Of a stretch of 64,000 bases of DNA, positions 57,389-64,000 are shown piece after piece. Made by a program: the position numbers and the translations under genes. Within the stretch, counting starts at the first letter, position 1. Each line of letters starts with the position of its first letter. A model generated the notes under the pieces. That model saw only the letters and a program-made list of their open reading frames with translations, was not told the DNA's origin and did not search any database. This stretch comes from Patescibacteria group bacterium (lineage in GTDB: Bacteria; Patescibacteria; Paceibacteria; UBA6257; 2-01-FULL-56-20): positions 1 to 64,000 of the forward strand of contig JAGXBC010000004.1 in the NCBI GenBank assembly GCA_018971305.1. Direction: 5' to 3'.

Positions 57389-59509
57389 TTATAACTTTTC
57401 CCTCCGCAGCAAAACGGCGTTCACGGCAACGATAACCGTACTCAAAGACATGAACACGGCCGCGAGCGCGGGCTCAAGCAAGATTCCGCGGGAGGCAAGA
57501 ACTCCGGCGGCCAAAGGCAGGGCAACAACGTTATAGCCGGTTGCCCAAAATAAATTCTGTACCATTTTGTTGTATGTAAGTCGGGAGAGTTTGATGATTT
57601 TCAGAATATCGCGCGGGTCGTTCTTCACTAAAATTATTCCGGCGGATTCTATCGCAATGTTAGTTCCCGCGCCGATGGCAATTCCCAAATCTGCCTGAGT
57701 AAGTGCCGGAGCGTCGTTAATACCATCGCCAACCATAGCGACCTTCAATCCCCGCTTCTGCAATTCTTTTACTTTGGATGCTTTTTCGCCCGGCAGAACT
57801 TTTGCGAAATATTCGTCTATACCAAGTTTTTCGGCAACCCAGCTGGCTACATCTTCGGAATCGCCGGTTATCATCGCCGTTCTTACACCGGCTTTCTTTA
57901 GTTTCACTATCGCTTCGCGTGATTCTTCGCGGATTATATCAGCCAAAGCAATGGCTCCGAGTAATACTCCGCCGGAGACGATATAAATTATTGTCTTTCC
58001 TTCTTTAGACAATACGGCGAGCCGAGATTTCATTTTATCGGCAACCGCGCCGCTCAATATAGCTTCACCACCAACTAAAACATCCTGGCCATCAACCAAT
58101 CCTCTAACACCTTTGCCGGGAATGCGCTCAAAATTTTTTACTTCAGCAATTTTGAGATCGCGCTTTTTCGCTTCCGCAACTATCGCCCGCGAAACGAAGT
58201 GCTCTGAATTTGAATCAACCGCAGCGGCCAGCCGCAAAACTTCCCCATCGTTCTCGGCAATAATATCTGTTACTCCATATTCGCCTTTAGTCAGGGTTCC
58301 CGTCTTATCAAAAAGAACAATATTTATTTTCCTTGCTCGCTCCAACGAGGCTCGCTGCCTGATAAGAAATCCATTACGAGCCGCCATCGTAGTGGAGATC
58401 GCGGCAACAAGTGGTATGGCGAGTCCCAAGGCGTGCGGGCAAGCTATCACGAGAACAGCGACTAGCCGCGTTAAAGCGAAAGAGATTCCGGCCGAAGCAA
58501 GGAGCCAGGAAACCAAAGTTATAATTCCCGACGCCACGGCGATTATGGTGAGATAGAATGCCGCCTTGTCCGACAAAATCTGCAATCGCGATTTGGAGGC
58601 CTGCGCTTCTTTTATAAGCCGCATCACTCCGGCCAAAAAAGTTTTCTCGCCGATTTTTGCCACGCGAATTTTTAGCGAGCCGTCACCGTTCGTCGTTCCG
58701 GCTATTACCTCGGCGCCCGTATTCTTTATAACCGGCTTTGATTCGCCGGTGATAATTGCTTCGTTTACGTCCGACTTGCCGTCCGCCACAATCCCGTCCG
58801 CGGGAATTTTCCCTCCGGGCCGTACGAATACCAAATCACCCTCTTTTAATTCCATGAGCGGAACGGTTTCACTCTTATCGCCGCGAATCACCTCGGCTAC
58901 GTCCGGTAAAAGTTTGGATAATTCCTTAAGAGCTCCCTGGGCACCCTGGACAGATTTCATTTCTATCCAATGTCCCAAAAGCATCACAGCGATAAGCGTT
59001 GTCAGCTCCAAAAAAAGAGTCTGCGTGCCACCCGCCAAAACCGATATGGCGCTGTAAACGTAGGCGGTCGTAATGGCCAAGGCGATGAGCGTCATCATCC
59101 CTGGCAATTTGGCCTTAAGTTCACGCCAGGCACTTGCGATAAAAACCCAGCCGCAATAGAAAAATACTATTGAGCCGATCAATAACTGGAGATAGCGCGA
59201 ACCGGGAAATTGCGGCGCTTGCCAGTTGAAAAACGTCTGCGGTAAATCCGAATAAACCAGAACCGGAACGGTTAAAACCAAACTCACCAAGAATTTTTTT
59301 AGAAAATCCTGGGTATGATGCCCGGCATGTTTGTTGAAATCATCTTTGCTTCCTTCATGTTCGGAATGCTTGCTGTGTTCTATACTGCGTGCCTCGTGTT
59401 TTACGGCCACGAGCGCCATCCCGCAATCCGGACACATACCGGGAATTTCCTGTTTAATCTCCGGATGCATAGGGCAGGTATAAATTTTGTTAACTAATTC
59501 CTGGTTCAT
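57389..59509 (-). CDS. copB: CopB-type copper-exporting P-type ATPase
   Basis: A 706-residue P1B-type ATPase. It begins with a heavy-metal-binding YHS-like motif (Y-T-C-P-M-H-P...C-P-D-C-G-M, residues 10-31) and a His-rich stretch (45-66), then transport helices. Motifs: T-G-E-S (254-257), C-P-H at 357-359 in place of C-P-C, D-K-T-G-T-L-T with phosphorylated D401, and G-D-G-I-N-D-A-P-A. The CPH motif with His-rich N-terminus marks the CopB class, which exports Cu(II) and possibly Cu(I) or Ag(I). Translation is coupled to the upstream zinc-ribbon peptide through an ATGA overlap. Confidence 0.94.
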   Translation of the reverse strand: MNQELVNKIYTCPMHPEIKQEIPGMCPDCGMALVAVKHEARSIEHSKHSEHEGSKDDFNKHAGHHTQDFLKKFLVSLVLTVPVLVYSDLPQTFFNWQAPQFPGSRYLQLLIGSIVFFYCGWVFIASAWRELKAKLPGMMTLIALAITTAYVYSAISVLAGGTQTLFLELTTLIAVMLLGHWIEMKSVQGAQGALKELSKLLPDVAEVIRGDKSETVPLMELKEGDLVFVRPGGKIPADGIVADGKSDVNEAIITGESKPVIKNTGAEVIAGTTNGDGSLKIRVAKIGEKTFLAGVMRLIKEAQASKSRLQILSDKAAFYLTIIAVASGIITLVSWLLASAGISFALTRLVAVLVIACPHALGLAIPLVAAISTTMAARNGFLIRQRASLERARKINIVLFDKTGTLTKGEYGVTDIIAENDGEVLRLAAAVDSNSEHFVSRAIVAEAKKRDLKIAEVKNFERIPGKGVRGLVDGQDVLVGGEAILSGAVADKMKSRLAVLSKEGKTIIYIVSGGVLLGAIALADIIREESREAIVKLKKAGVRTAMITGDSEDVASWVAEKLGIDEYFAKVLPGEKASKVKELQKRGLKVAMVGDGINDAPALTQADLGIAIGAGTNIAIESAGIILVKNDPRDILKIIKLSRLTYNKMVQNLFWATGYNVVALPLAAGVLASRGILLEPALAAVFMSLSTVIVAVNAVLLRREKL

Positions 59510-59682
59510 TGTTGTTTAGAAAAATTATTTTCAATTGCATGGCTTATAACCTCAAGATTGCAACTTTTGTGCTCCCGGCACCACGCCTCGCATTTTTCCG
59601 CCCATTCTTTATCTTTATACGCGGAACCGCATTCGGAGCAGATAAACGTTTGCGGCGATGTCTGTTTATTGTTTTGCTTCAT
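59506..59682 (-). CDS. Small zinc-ribbon protein coupled to copB (58 aa)
   Basis: A 58-residue peptide starting at the ATG at 59682. It has C-S-E-C-G and K-C-E-A-W-C-R-E-H-K-S-C, giving five Cys and one His in a compact metal-binding arrangement. Similar C-x-x-C-G...A-E-x-C-E-x-W-C-x-x-H-x-x-C peptides occur beside CopB genes in other prokaryotes as far as I recall. Its stop overlaps the copB start and its own start overlaps the end of the upstream gene by 17 bases. A copper- or zinc-sensing or chaperone role is an inference from position. Confidence 0.75.
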   Translation of the reverse strand: MKQNNKQTSPQTFICSECGSAYKDKEWAEKCEAWCREHKSCNLEVISHAIENNFSKQQ

Positions 59683-60160
59683 AGCTTATGACGATCTGGT
59701 CCTTGTCGCGCAAGATGGTGTTTTCGTAGGTATCCACCTGTGATCCGTTGACCATCACTTTAATTATATGACTATCATCAATGGTATTGTCGAGAATCTG
59801 GTTTTGGTTGAAGGTTTTATCCCACACCGCGAAGAAGTCGGCGAGGGTGAAATCCCTTGCTTCCGGCGATTCTACGTGAAGCGTGCCGCTCGTGTCATGC
59901 GTGTGAATCGGATGCATACACGCGAGGGTGATGCCGATATTCGCGGGGATGTCCTGCTGCTGGCCATTGATGAGGATTTGGAGATGCGGATGGATGTGGA
60001 ATGTCGTAAACATATCCGTCGTACAGCTTAGCGCGAGTTGCCGGTTCGTTTGGTTGGAGACGGAATGGTTGCCCCACCAAAAAAGCCCAGCGACGAGCGC
60101 AATCGTGATTCCAGTAATCCACCACCCCGTGTATGATTTTTTGTAAGAATATTTGCTCAT
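59666..60160 (-). CDS. His-rich anchored protein of the copper operon
   Basis: A 164-residue protein with one N-terminal helix (about 12-29) and an exterior domain. The motif F-H-I-H-P-H-L-Q-I (residues about 53-61) and C-M-H-P-I-H-T-H-D-T-S-G-T-L-H-V-E-S near residue 82 contain eight histidines and a cysteine, suitable for copper binding; C-T-T near 46 may pair with C-M. Start at 60160 gives a normal anchor. Predicted metal capture at the outer face, delivering to or receiving from CopB. Family recognised only as a recurring neighbour of copper genes. Confidence 0.7.
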   Translation of the reverse strand: MSKYSYKKSYTGWWITGITIALVAGLFWWGNHSVSNQTNRQLALSCTTDMFTTFHIHPHLQILINGQQQDIPANIGITLACMHPIHTHDTSGTLHVESPEARDFTLADFFAVWDKTFNQNQILDNTIDDSHIIKVMVNGSQVDTYENTILRDKDQIVISYEAKQ

Positions 60161-60170
60161 GTTTTTAGTG

Positions 60171-60854
60171 TTAGCCGCCGCAGATGTCCGAAGCATCCCA
60201 GAAAGCGGCAATTTGCTGGGCGTTGAATATTCCATCAATGATCATCTTTTTCGCAATGCCCTCATCCACGAAGTAATGCCAGCACTTGCAGCAACACGGC
60301 TTTTCTTTTGAGATCGCATATGCCTGATTGTAGATTGCCTGCTGTGCCGGAGTAAGCTTCGTGGCATTGTCGTAATCGATCCATTGTTTTGCCATCGCGA
60401 TTGGCGTGTGCATCGGATCAAGCGGGATGTTCGGCATGCTCTTATACGCTTGGAGTTTTTGGAGGTTCGCGTGGCGCTCGACCGTATCCATAAGCGCCGA
60501 ACAGCATTGGCCACCCAAGTATTTCCCAGTGGTGTTTGGGAGCGTTCCTCCCGCAGCAACGCAGCTTCCCTCGTAAGTTTGAGAGCCCGAAGCAAGTGCG
60601 TCGAGATTCGCACCACAGGTGATGATTTGGGAATCGAGATCAAGAAGTTCCGGATTAACGTCTTTTGTAAGATTCTGGCTTTGCTTCAGAAAATCATTCT
60701 TTCCCGCTTGCGTAGGAATTTGAGTGAGTTCTGTCGCAAGTTTTGCGGCGAGAGTGGTATCCGTCCCCGCGTTATTTTTTGAGAAAGAAAAATACAAAGC
60801 GCCGCCTACGAGCAGGAGTGCCACCGCGATTGAGATTTTTACATTTTTGTTCAT
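60171..60854 (-). CDS. PCYCGC-type exported protein
   Basis: A 227-residue protein beginning at the ATG at 60854 with a signal anchor (7-23). The C-terminal half has K-P-C-C-C-K-C-W-H-Y-F, the PCYCGC motif variant (P-C-C-C-K-C-W-H), preceded by Q-C-C-S-A-L-M-D and followed by S-D-I-C-G. The many cysteines suggest metal or thiol chemistry. The family is of unknown function and, in Bacillales, is exported. Its position in the copper operon suggests a copper-binding role outside the membrane. The frame upstream of 60854 falls in a repeat-rich segment and is probably untranslated. Confidence 0.78.
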   Translation of the reverse strand: MNKNVKISIAVALLLVGGALYFSFSKNNAGTDTTLAAKLATELTQIPTQAGKNDFLKQSQNLTKDVNPELLDLDSQIITCGANLDALASGSQTYEGSCVAAGGTLPNTTGKYLGGQCCSALMDTVERHANLQKLQAYKSMPNIPLDPMHTPIAMAKQWIDYDNATKLTPAQQAIYNQAYAISKEKPCCCKCWHYFVDEGIAKKMIIDGIFNAQQIAAFWDASDICGG

Positions 60855-60863
60855 CCCGATTAG

Positions 60864-60972
60864 AGATAGGAAACGCAGGCGTTTCCGTATCTGATTATGT
60901 CTTTGCATAAGATATTCAATTAATTTCTTTTTATGTTTCCCGCTAGGATACCGTTGGGCATCTCTAACGGGA
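60864..60972. repeat. Two adjacent hairpins before the PCYCGC gene
   Basis: GGAAACGC/GCGTTTCC with flanking AGATA/TATCT (60864-60892) and TCCCGCTAG/CTAACGGGA (60938-60946, 60964-60972). The second arm shares C-T-A-A-C-G-G-G-A with the REP-like repeat at 13537-13548, so both may belong to one repeat family. Confidence 0.5.
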
Positions 60973-60993
60973 TTCATGGTTTTATTTTTTTAT

Positions 60994-61533
60994 TTAAGGC
61001 AGGCAAACCGGCGACGCCGAGATTCTTTTCGCCACAAAGTAAATTGAAGATGCGAGAAGAATTACGCTCAGCAAGCCGAATTCGCCGCCCTTAAGTGGCA
61101 GGAGCGCTATTGCTCCTCCCGCGCCGACCAATGAGAGAATGCTTGTTGCGAGAAACGATCCGCATGCGGCGCAGCCGACGCCGAACATTCCGCTAATCAC
61201 GCCACCTACGCTTGCAGTCATTTCTCTCTGCCCCAGCGCGAGGTTTCTCTTCGCGAGGTAGACGATCATCGCAAGATCGATGCCAAAGAGAATCGCTATC
61301 GCGATAGTGTATGAAGCCGAGAATACGCTGAAGTTTGTCGTGATGCTCTCAAAAAGTCCCGCGAGAAGTTGCGCTTTTATGCCAAGAGGCACGCTCCAAT
61401 TTCCAAGGGTGTTTGCGATCAAGGAGAAATTTGGCAGCCATACCACAAAGGTAAAAGCTGCGAGTCCTCCAACGAGCGCGATCACGACGTAAGAGAATTT
61501 TCCGAACACTTCTCGGAGAGCGCGGATCAGCAT
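60994..61533 (-). CDS. Membrane protein with GCAACG motif
   Basis: A 179-residue protein with about five helices. Between helices three and four it has F-G-V-G-C-A-A-C-G-S-F, a C-x-x-C within a membrane region. The ATG at 61533 follows the dsbA-like stop by one base (TAAAATG), so it is translationally coupled; longer upstream starts would overlap dsbA. A thiol relay or metal-permeation role is inferred from the CxxC and its neighbours. Family not identified. Confidence 0.65.
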   Translation of the reverse strand: MLIRALREVFGKFSYVVIALVGGLAAFTFVVWLPNFSLIANTLGNWSVPLGIKAQLLAGLFESITTNFSVFSASYTIAIAILFGIDLAMIVYLAKRNLALGQREMTASVGGVISGMFGVGCAACGSFLATSILSLVGAGGAIALLPLKGGEFGLLSVILLASSIYFVAKRISASPVCLP

Positions 61534-61534
61534 T

Positions 61535-62293
61535 TTATTTCGTCGCAAGCGCGGCATCAATCGCCGCCTTGAAGGCAGAGTATGGCTGTGCGCCTTGCAC
61601 CATCTGGCCGTTCACGTAACTCGTCGGGGTGGAATTCACGCCGATTGCCTGGGCCGCCGCCGTGTCTTTTTTCACCTGATCGTCATATTTGTTGCTGTCG
61701 ATGCAGGAAGTGAATGCGTTCATGTCGAGCCCAACATTTCCCGCGAGTTTCAGGAACTCGTTTCTACTGAAGAATCCGTCGTTTTCACCGTTCGCGGCAT
61801 CTTTCACCTTTGCACCGTAGAGCGCATCGTGGTATTCCCAGAACTTCGACTGGTATTTCGCGCATTCCGCTGCCGCTCCGGCGTTCGTCGATTCAGCGCC
61901 CAAGAACTGGAAATTCCGATAGACCATTTTCACTTTGCCGGTTTTAATATAATCGGCGCGAAGCGACGGTTCTACTTGGCTGAAAAACCTGCCGCAAAAC
62001 GGACATTGATAATCGCCGTACTCGACGAACGTTACGGGCGCGTTTACATCACCCAAGACAGCATCGCTACCGTTGATCTTGAGCGCTTCTGCAAGATTGG
62101 CGCTGGGCGCGGCGGTTTGGGTGTTTCCGGCCGCCTGCGGAATTTTAGTGTCCGATTTCTTTCCTACAGAATAGACAACTGCTCCGGCTATGAGCACTCC
62201 GGCAATGAGAATGGAGGCGGGCATGAGAAAATTATTCGATGTTTGTGTTTTTTCTATTTGCGGAATTTCTTCCGGTTTATTTTCATGACGCAT
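61535..62293 (-). CDS. DsbA/BdbD-like thiol:disulphide oxidoreductase
   Basis: A 252-residue protein with an N-terminal anchor (about 23-45), spacer and a thioredoxin-fold domain with helical insertion. The active site is D-Y-Q-C-P-F-C-G-R-F and the cis-Pro loop is N-S-T-P-T-S-Y. Another Cys pair (E-C-A-K, S-C-I-D) lies in the helical insertion. It should introduce or isomerise disulphides outside the membrane. Located in the copper block, where its substrates may be the Cys-rich neighbours. Confidence 0.9.
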   Translation of the reverse strand: MRHENKPEEIPQIEKTQTSNNFLMPASILIAGVLIAGAVVYSVGKKSDTKIPQAAGNTQTAAPSANLAEALKINGSDAVLGDVNAPVTFVEYGDYQCPFCGRFFSQVEPSLRADYIKTGKVKMVYRNFQFLGAESTNAGAAAECAKYQSKFWEYHDALYGAKVKDAANGENDGFFSRNEFLKLAGNVGLDMNAFTSCIDSNKYDDQVKKDTAAAQAIGVNSTPTSYVNGQMVQGAQPYSAFKAAIDAALATK

Positions 62294-62381
62294 AGTTTTA
62301 TAAAATTATTTTATTATCAGATTAACAAAAAACACACGCCCCGTGGTTTGCGCGTGTTTGTGGGCGCAAATCGGGCGTTAT

Positions 62382-62792
62382 TTAAACGTTCAAGGAGTAA
62401 TCGTAAATTTTAGCGTGGAGAATGCCCCTGCTCAGCGCGAAGAGAATGGGATTAAAAATCCGGTTAATAAAGATCTGATTTTTGTTGTACAAGAAAACTT
62501 TTTCCTCACGGTGATCATCCCTATCAAGTTTTCTGGAAACATTAGAAAACAAGAAGGTGAATAACAAAAGCAGTGGGATGACATTTGGTATAACGGCAGC
62601 AGAAAGCAATCCCCATGCACTAAGATGTTCCATAATATTCATGCGACAAATCGAAGCGGTGCCGTTCATTAATGGGCAAGAAGCCATATTGCCATGACTA
62701 TCCATATTCATCGAAACAGTCAAACCGAATACTGCCATAGCTGTAAACAGAATGAAGATTACTAAAGTAAGCTTTGTATTCAAAATAGGCAT
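62382..62792 (-). CDS. Membrane protein with Met/Cys-rich exterior loop
   Basis: A 136-residue protein with two to three helices. The loop after the first helix, M-N-M-D-S-H-G-N-M-A-S-C-P-L-M-N-G-T, is rich in Met, His and Cys, typical of copper-handling proteins, and a second loop has S-I-C-R-M-N-I-M-E-H. No family name recognised. It lies upstream of the dsbA-like gene in the copper block. Confidence 0.65.
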   Translation of the reverse strand: MPILNTKLTLVIFILFTAMAVFGLTVSMNMDSHGNMASCPLMNGTASICRMNIMEHLSAWGLLSAAVIPNVIPLLLLFTFLFSNVSRKLDRDDHREEKVFLYNKNQIFINRIFNPILFALSRGILHAKIYDYSLNV

Positions 62793-62836
62793 AGTTCTAT
62801 TTTAGCACCGAAGATAAAGTTTCTCAATTTCTCTAT

Positions 62837-63241
62837 TCACCAGATCTTCACGCGCTCCTGCGGCTCGCGCCATAACTTGTCTCCCGGCTTACAGTCGCTC
62901 ACTTGCGCCAATTTTTCTAAGCTTTGTTCACCAACAAGCTTGGTGCCATCGACCAAAATCCACGTCGGAGTGCCCTCAACTCCGGCATCAGTGCATTTCT
63001 GCGGCTCGTCCGCGCATTCCACATAGGGAACGTACTTGAACGAATCACCGAATTCGGCTTTTTGGCTTTGACAGTGCGAACACCAATATGCTCCGTACAT
63101 CGTCACATTTTTCTGTGCCAGACATTTGGCGAAGTCGTCCAGATTCTTAGTTGCTCCTTCGCGCGGATAGAATTCTAAGAACGCCGCTACCACAATTATC
63201 GCGACAACAATAATTACGATTATTTTATGATTTTTTTTCAT
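62837..63241 (-). CDS. Anchored thioredoxin-like protein
   Basis: A 134-residue protein with an N-terminal helix (7-22) and a small thioredoxin fold: Y-W-C-S-H-C-Q-S-Q-K active site, V-E-G-T-P-T-W cis-Pro loop, and further cysteines (K-C-L-A, E-C-A-D, K-C-T-D, S-D-C). This form resembles the thioredoxin domain fused or adjacent to VKOR in other bacteria. Start at the ATG at 63241; the frame upstream is through repeats. Belongs to the thiol/copper block. Confidence 0.85.
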   Translation of the reverse strand: MKKNHKIIVIIVVAIIVVAAFLEFYPREGATKNLDDFAKCLAQKNVTMYGAYWCSHCQSQKAEFGDSFKYVPYVECADEPQKCTDAGVEGTPTWILVDGTKLVGEQSLEKLAQVSDCKPGDKLWREPQERVKIW

Positions 63242-63324
63242 TGATTTTATTCTTATCACCCCTCTCCCTCTACAGCGACTGGCTTGTTTCGTAAGGCAGT
63301 TCCCGCAAGCGATAAAAGCTTGGT

Positions 63325-63348
63325 GTCCTCCGCCAATTGGCGGAGGAC
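63325..63348. terminator. 24-bp palindromic, bidirectional terminator
   Basis: GTCCTCCGCC-AATT-GGCGGAGGAC, perfectly palindromic, with TTTTATT on the right and AAGCTTTTATC on the left minus strand. Just beyond it, GGCGGTCGTATGC (368-380) pairs with GCATACGAACCGCC (388-401) as a second hairpin. The 63242-63430 gap holds no gene. Confidence 0.7.
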
Positions 63349-63430
63349 TTTTATTGCCGAGGGTGCAGGCGGTCGTATGCCGCTGGAGCATACGAACCGC
63401 CGGTGCCGAGCGAAATATGCCGGTCGCAAC

Positions 63431-63925
63431 TTATTCATCGCAACAATCAACTAATTTATCCACGATGTCGTTAAGCGACCAAGGCTTATCTTCGGCCGCT
63501 ATTTCTTTCAGACCATTCGCGGTTATCAACTTTAAACGCAAGGCCCAAAAGAGAGAATAGATCTTGTAGCCGTAATCAAACGTTTCCTTGGCTTCTTTTG
63601 TTTTGCCGTCGGAATGAAGCTTTGTACCCACCTCAATGAGCCGCATGGTCGTAGCCAAGAGGTGCTTGGAAACGCACCATGTCTCCCCTTCGTGCTTCGG
63701 TATCATCCGGCCAAGCAGATTTTTCCGAACTTCCCGTACCTCCTTAAGCAAGTCGAAATATTCCGGCTTGCCGGTTTTTTCGGCGCTAAAGTAGAAATGC
63801 TCTTCCAGGCTTATCAGGTTCATAACGGCCACGCTTAAATCTTCTTCTGTAGACAGATCAACAGTGCCCGACTTTTTCATCTCTTCCGCTTTTTTTATCA
63901 ATTCCTGAAATTTTTTTTCGTCCAT
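63431..63925 (-). CDS. Conserved Patescibacteria-style hypothetical protein
   Basis: A 164-residue, nearly all-helical soluble protein with a charged N-terminus and the stretch K-H-L-L-A-T-T-M-R-L-I-E-V-G, ending D-C-C-D-E. No enzyme motif or membrane segment. Proteins of this composition recur in Patescibacteria genomes near metal or thiol genes, from memory; the role is unknown. The C-C pair at the end and an H-E-G-E-T-W-C segment could bind metal. Confidence 0.6.
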   Translation of the reverse strand: MDEKKFQELIKKAEEMKKSGTVDLSTEEDLSVAVMNLISLEEHFYFSAEKTGKPEYFDLLKEVREVRKNLLGRMIPKHEGETWCVSKHLLATTMRLIEVGTKLHSDGKTKEAKETFDYGYKIYSLFWALRLKLITANGLKEIAAEDKPWSLNDIVDKLVDCCDE

Positions 63926-64000
63926 GTTTTTATAAAGCGAAAATGATAAGGCCTAAAACGACCATTGCCACTCCGCTCTAAAAACGCATATTTCCCGTCT

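Noticed and set aside
1..64000. CRISPR arrays, rRNA genes or known riboswitch families
   Set aside because: No regularly spaced direct repeats of 20-40 bases, no rRNA-like stretches and no recognisable class of aptamer were seen; the only complete RNA gene is tRNA-Thr.
1..64000. Possible UGA recoding (Gracilibacteria-like code 25)
   Set aside because: A release factor 2 gene with a working UGA frameshift site is present, and genes such as msrA, msrB and the copB-coupled zinc ribbon end in TGA at sensible family lengths.
63937..64000. End of a further membrane protein (G-V-A-M-V-V-L-G-L-I-I-F-A-L) at the right edge
   Set aside because: The hydrophobic tail is preceded by an in-frame stop within the window, so it would need a frameshift to join any upstream coding; too short to decide.

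Overview
The window looks like a stretch of a Candidate Phyla Radiation (Patescibacteria, Parcubacteria-like) chromosome. Inference rests on gene content and style: a compact type IV pilus operon with overlapping genes, large wall-binding surface proteins (DUF11, fibronectin III, peptidoglycan-binding domains), a VirB2-like small membrane protein, shortened or divergent core enzymes (MetK, enolase, PilB), several promoters whose -10 box lies directly before the start codon (leaderless messages), and many one-anchor extracytoplasmic proteins. UGA is an ordinary stop: a release factor 2 gene with the classic frameshift site is present and several genes end in TGA. No phylogenetic placement was computed.

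Layout. 0-4.4 kb: a transposase tail, an orphan PD-(D/E)XK-like protein, an anchored serine protease, and a GC-rich island with a decapitated large serine recombinase and a surface protein bounded by an 18-bp tRNA-T-arm-like direct repeat. 4.5-9.4 kb: GIY-YIG protein, metK, an Nramp-related transporter, an M23 peptidase, a VirB2-like protein. 9.5-17.4 kb: type IV pilus genes (PilB, PilC, four pilin-like proteins including a beta-propeller pilin, a major pilin) and a CAP-domain protein. 17.6-22.3 kb: a 1017-residue surface adhesin and two PEP-CTERM proteins. 22.5-24.7 kb: an ABC exporter behind a leader-peptide attenuator. 24.7-28.9 kb: a thiol-redox operon (ccdA, DipZ-like thioredoxin, msrA, msrB, DUF167) plus DedA and a Cys-rich membrane protein. 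29-33 kb: FN3 surface protein, sedolisin, acidobacterial-type VWFA protein. 33-36.5 kb: prfB-ftsE-ftsX, a zinc-ribbon protein and a truncated inositol monophosphatase. 36.7-41.3 kb: tRNA-Thr, cupredoxin, DoxX, enolase, D-2-hydroxyacid dehydrogenase, methyltransferase.

41.3-50.1 kb is a distinct accessory island. Most genes there are small single-gene units with a consensus sigma-70 promoter, a strong Shine-Dalgarno sequence and their own intrinsic terminator, in both orientations, separated by GC-rich repeats. They include two paralogous small membrane proteins, a DUF5317 protein, a TrpF-like barrel, an M48 peptidase, a macrodomain and a Nudix hydrolase. 50.2-57 kb returns to tightly packed genes: a membrane-anchored Mrr-type nuclease with a membrane partner, a nucleotidase, PEP synthase, a histidine-phosphatase-like protein and glycerate kinase. 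Enolase, PEP synthase and glycerate kinase together cover lower glycolysis.

57.4-63.9 kb is a copper and thiol block: CopB-type ATPase, a translationally coupled zinc-ribbon peptide, a His-rich anchored protein, a PCYCGC protein, a membrane protein with a CAAC motif, a DsbA-like oxidoreductase, another Cys/Met-rich membrane protein and a thioredoxin-like protein. The most interesting signals are the attenuator at 24.4-24.7 kb, the cassette island, the PEP-CTERM pair with its operator-like dyad, and a REP-like inverted repeat that supplies the prepilin cleavage site of the beta-propeller pilin.
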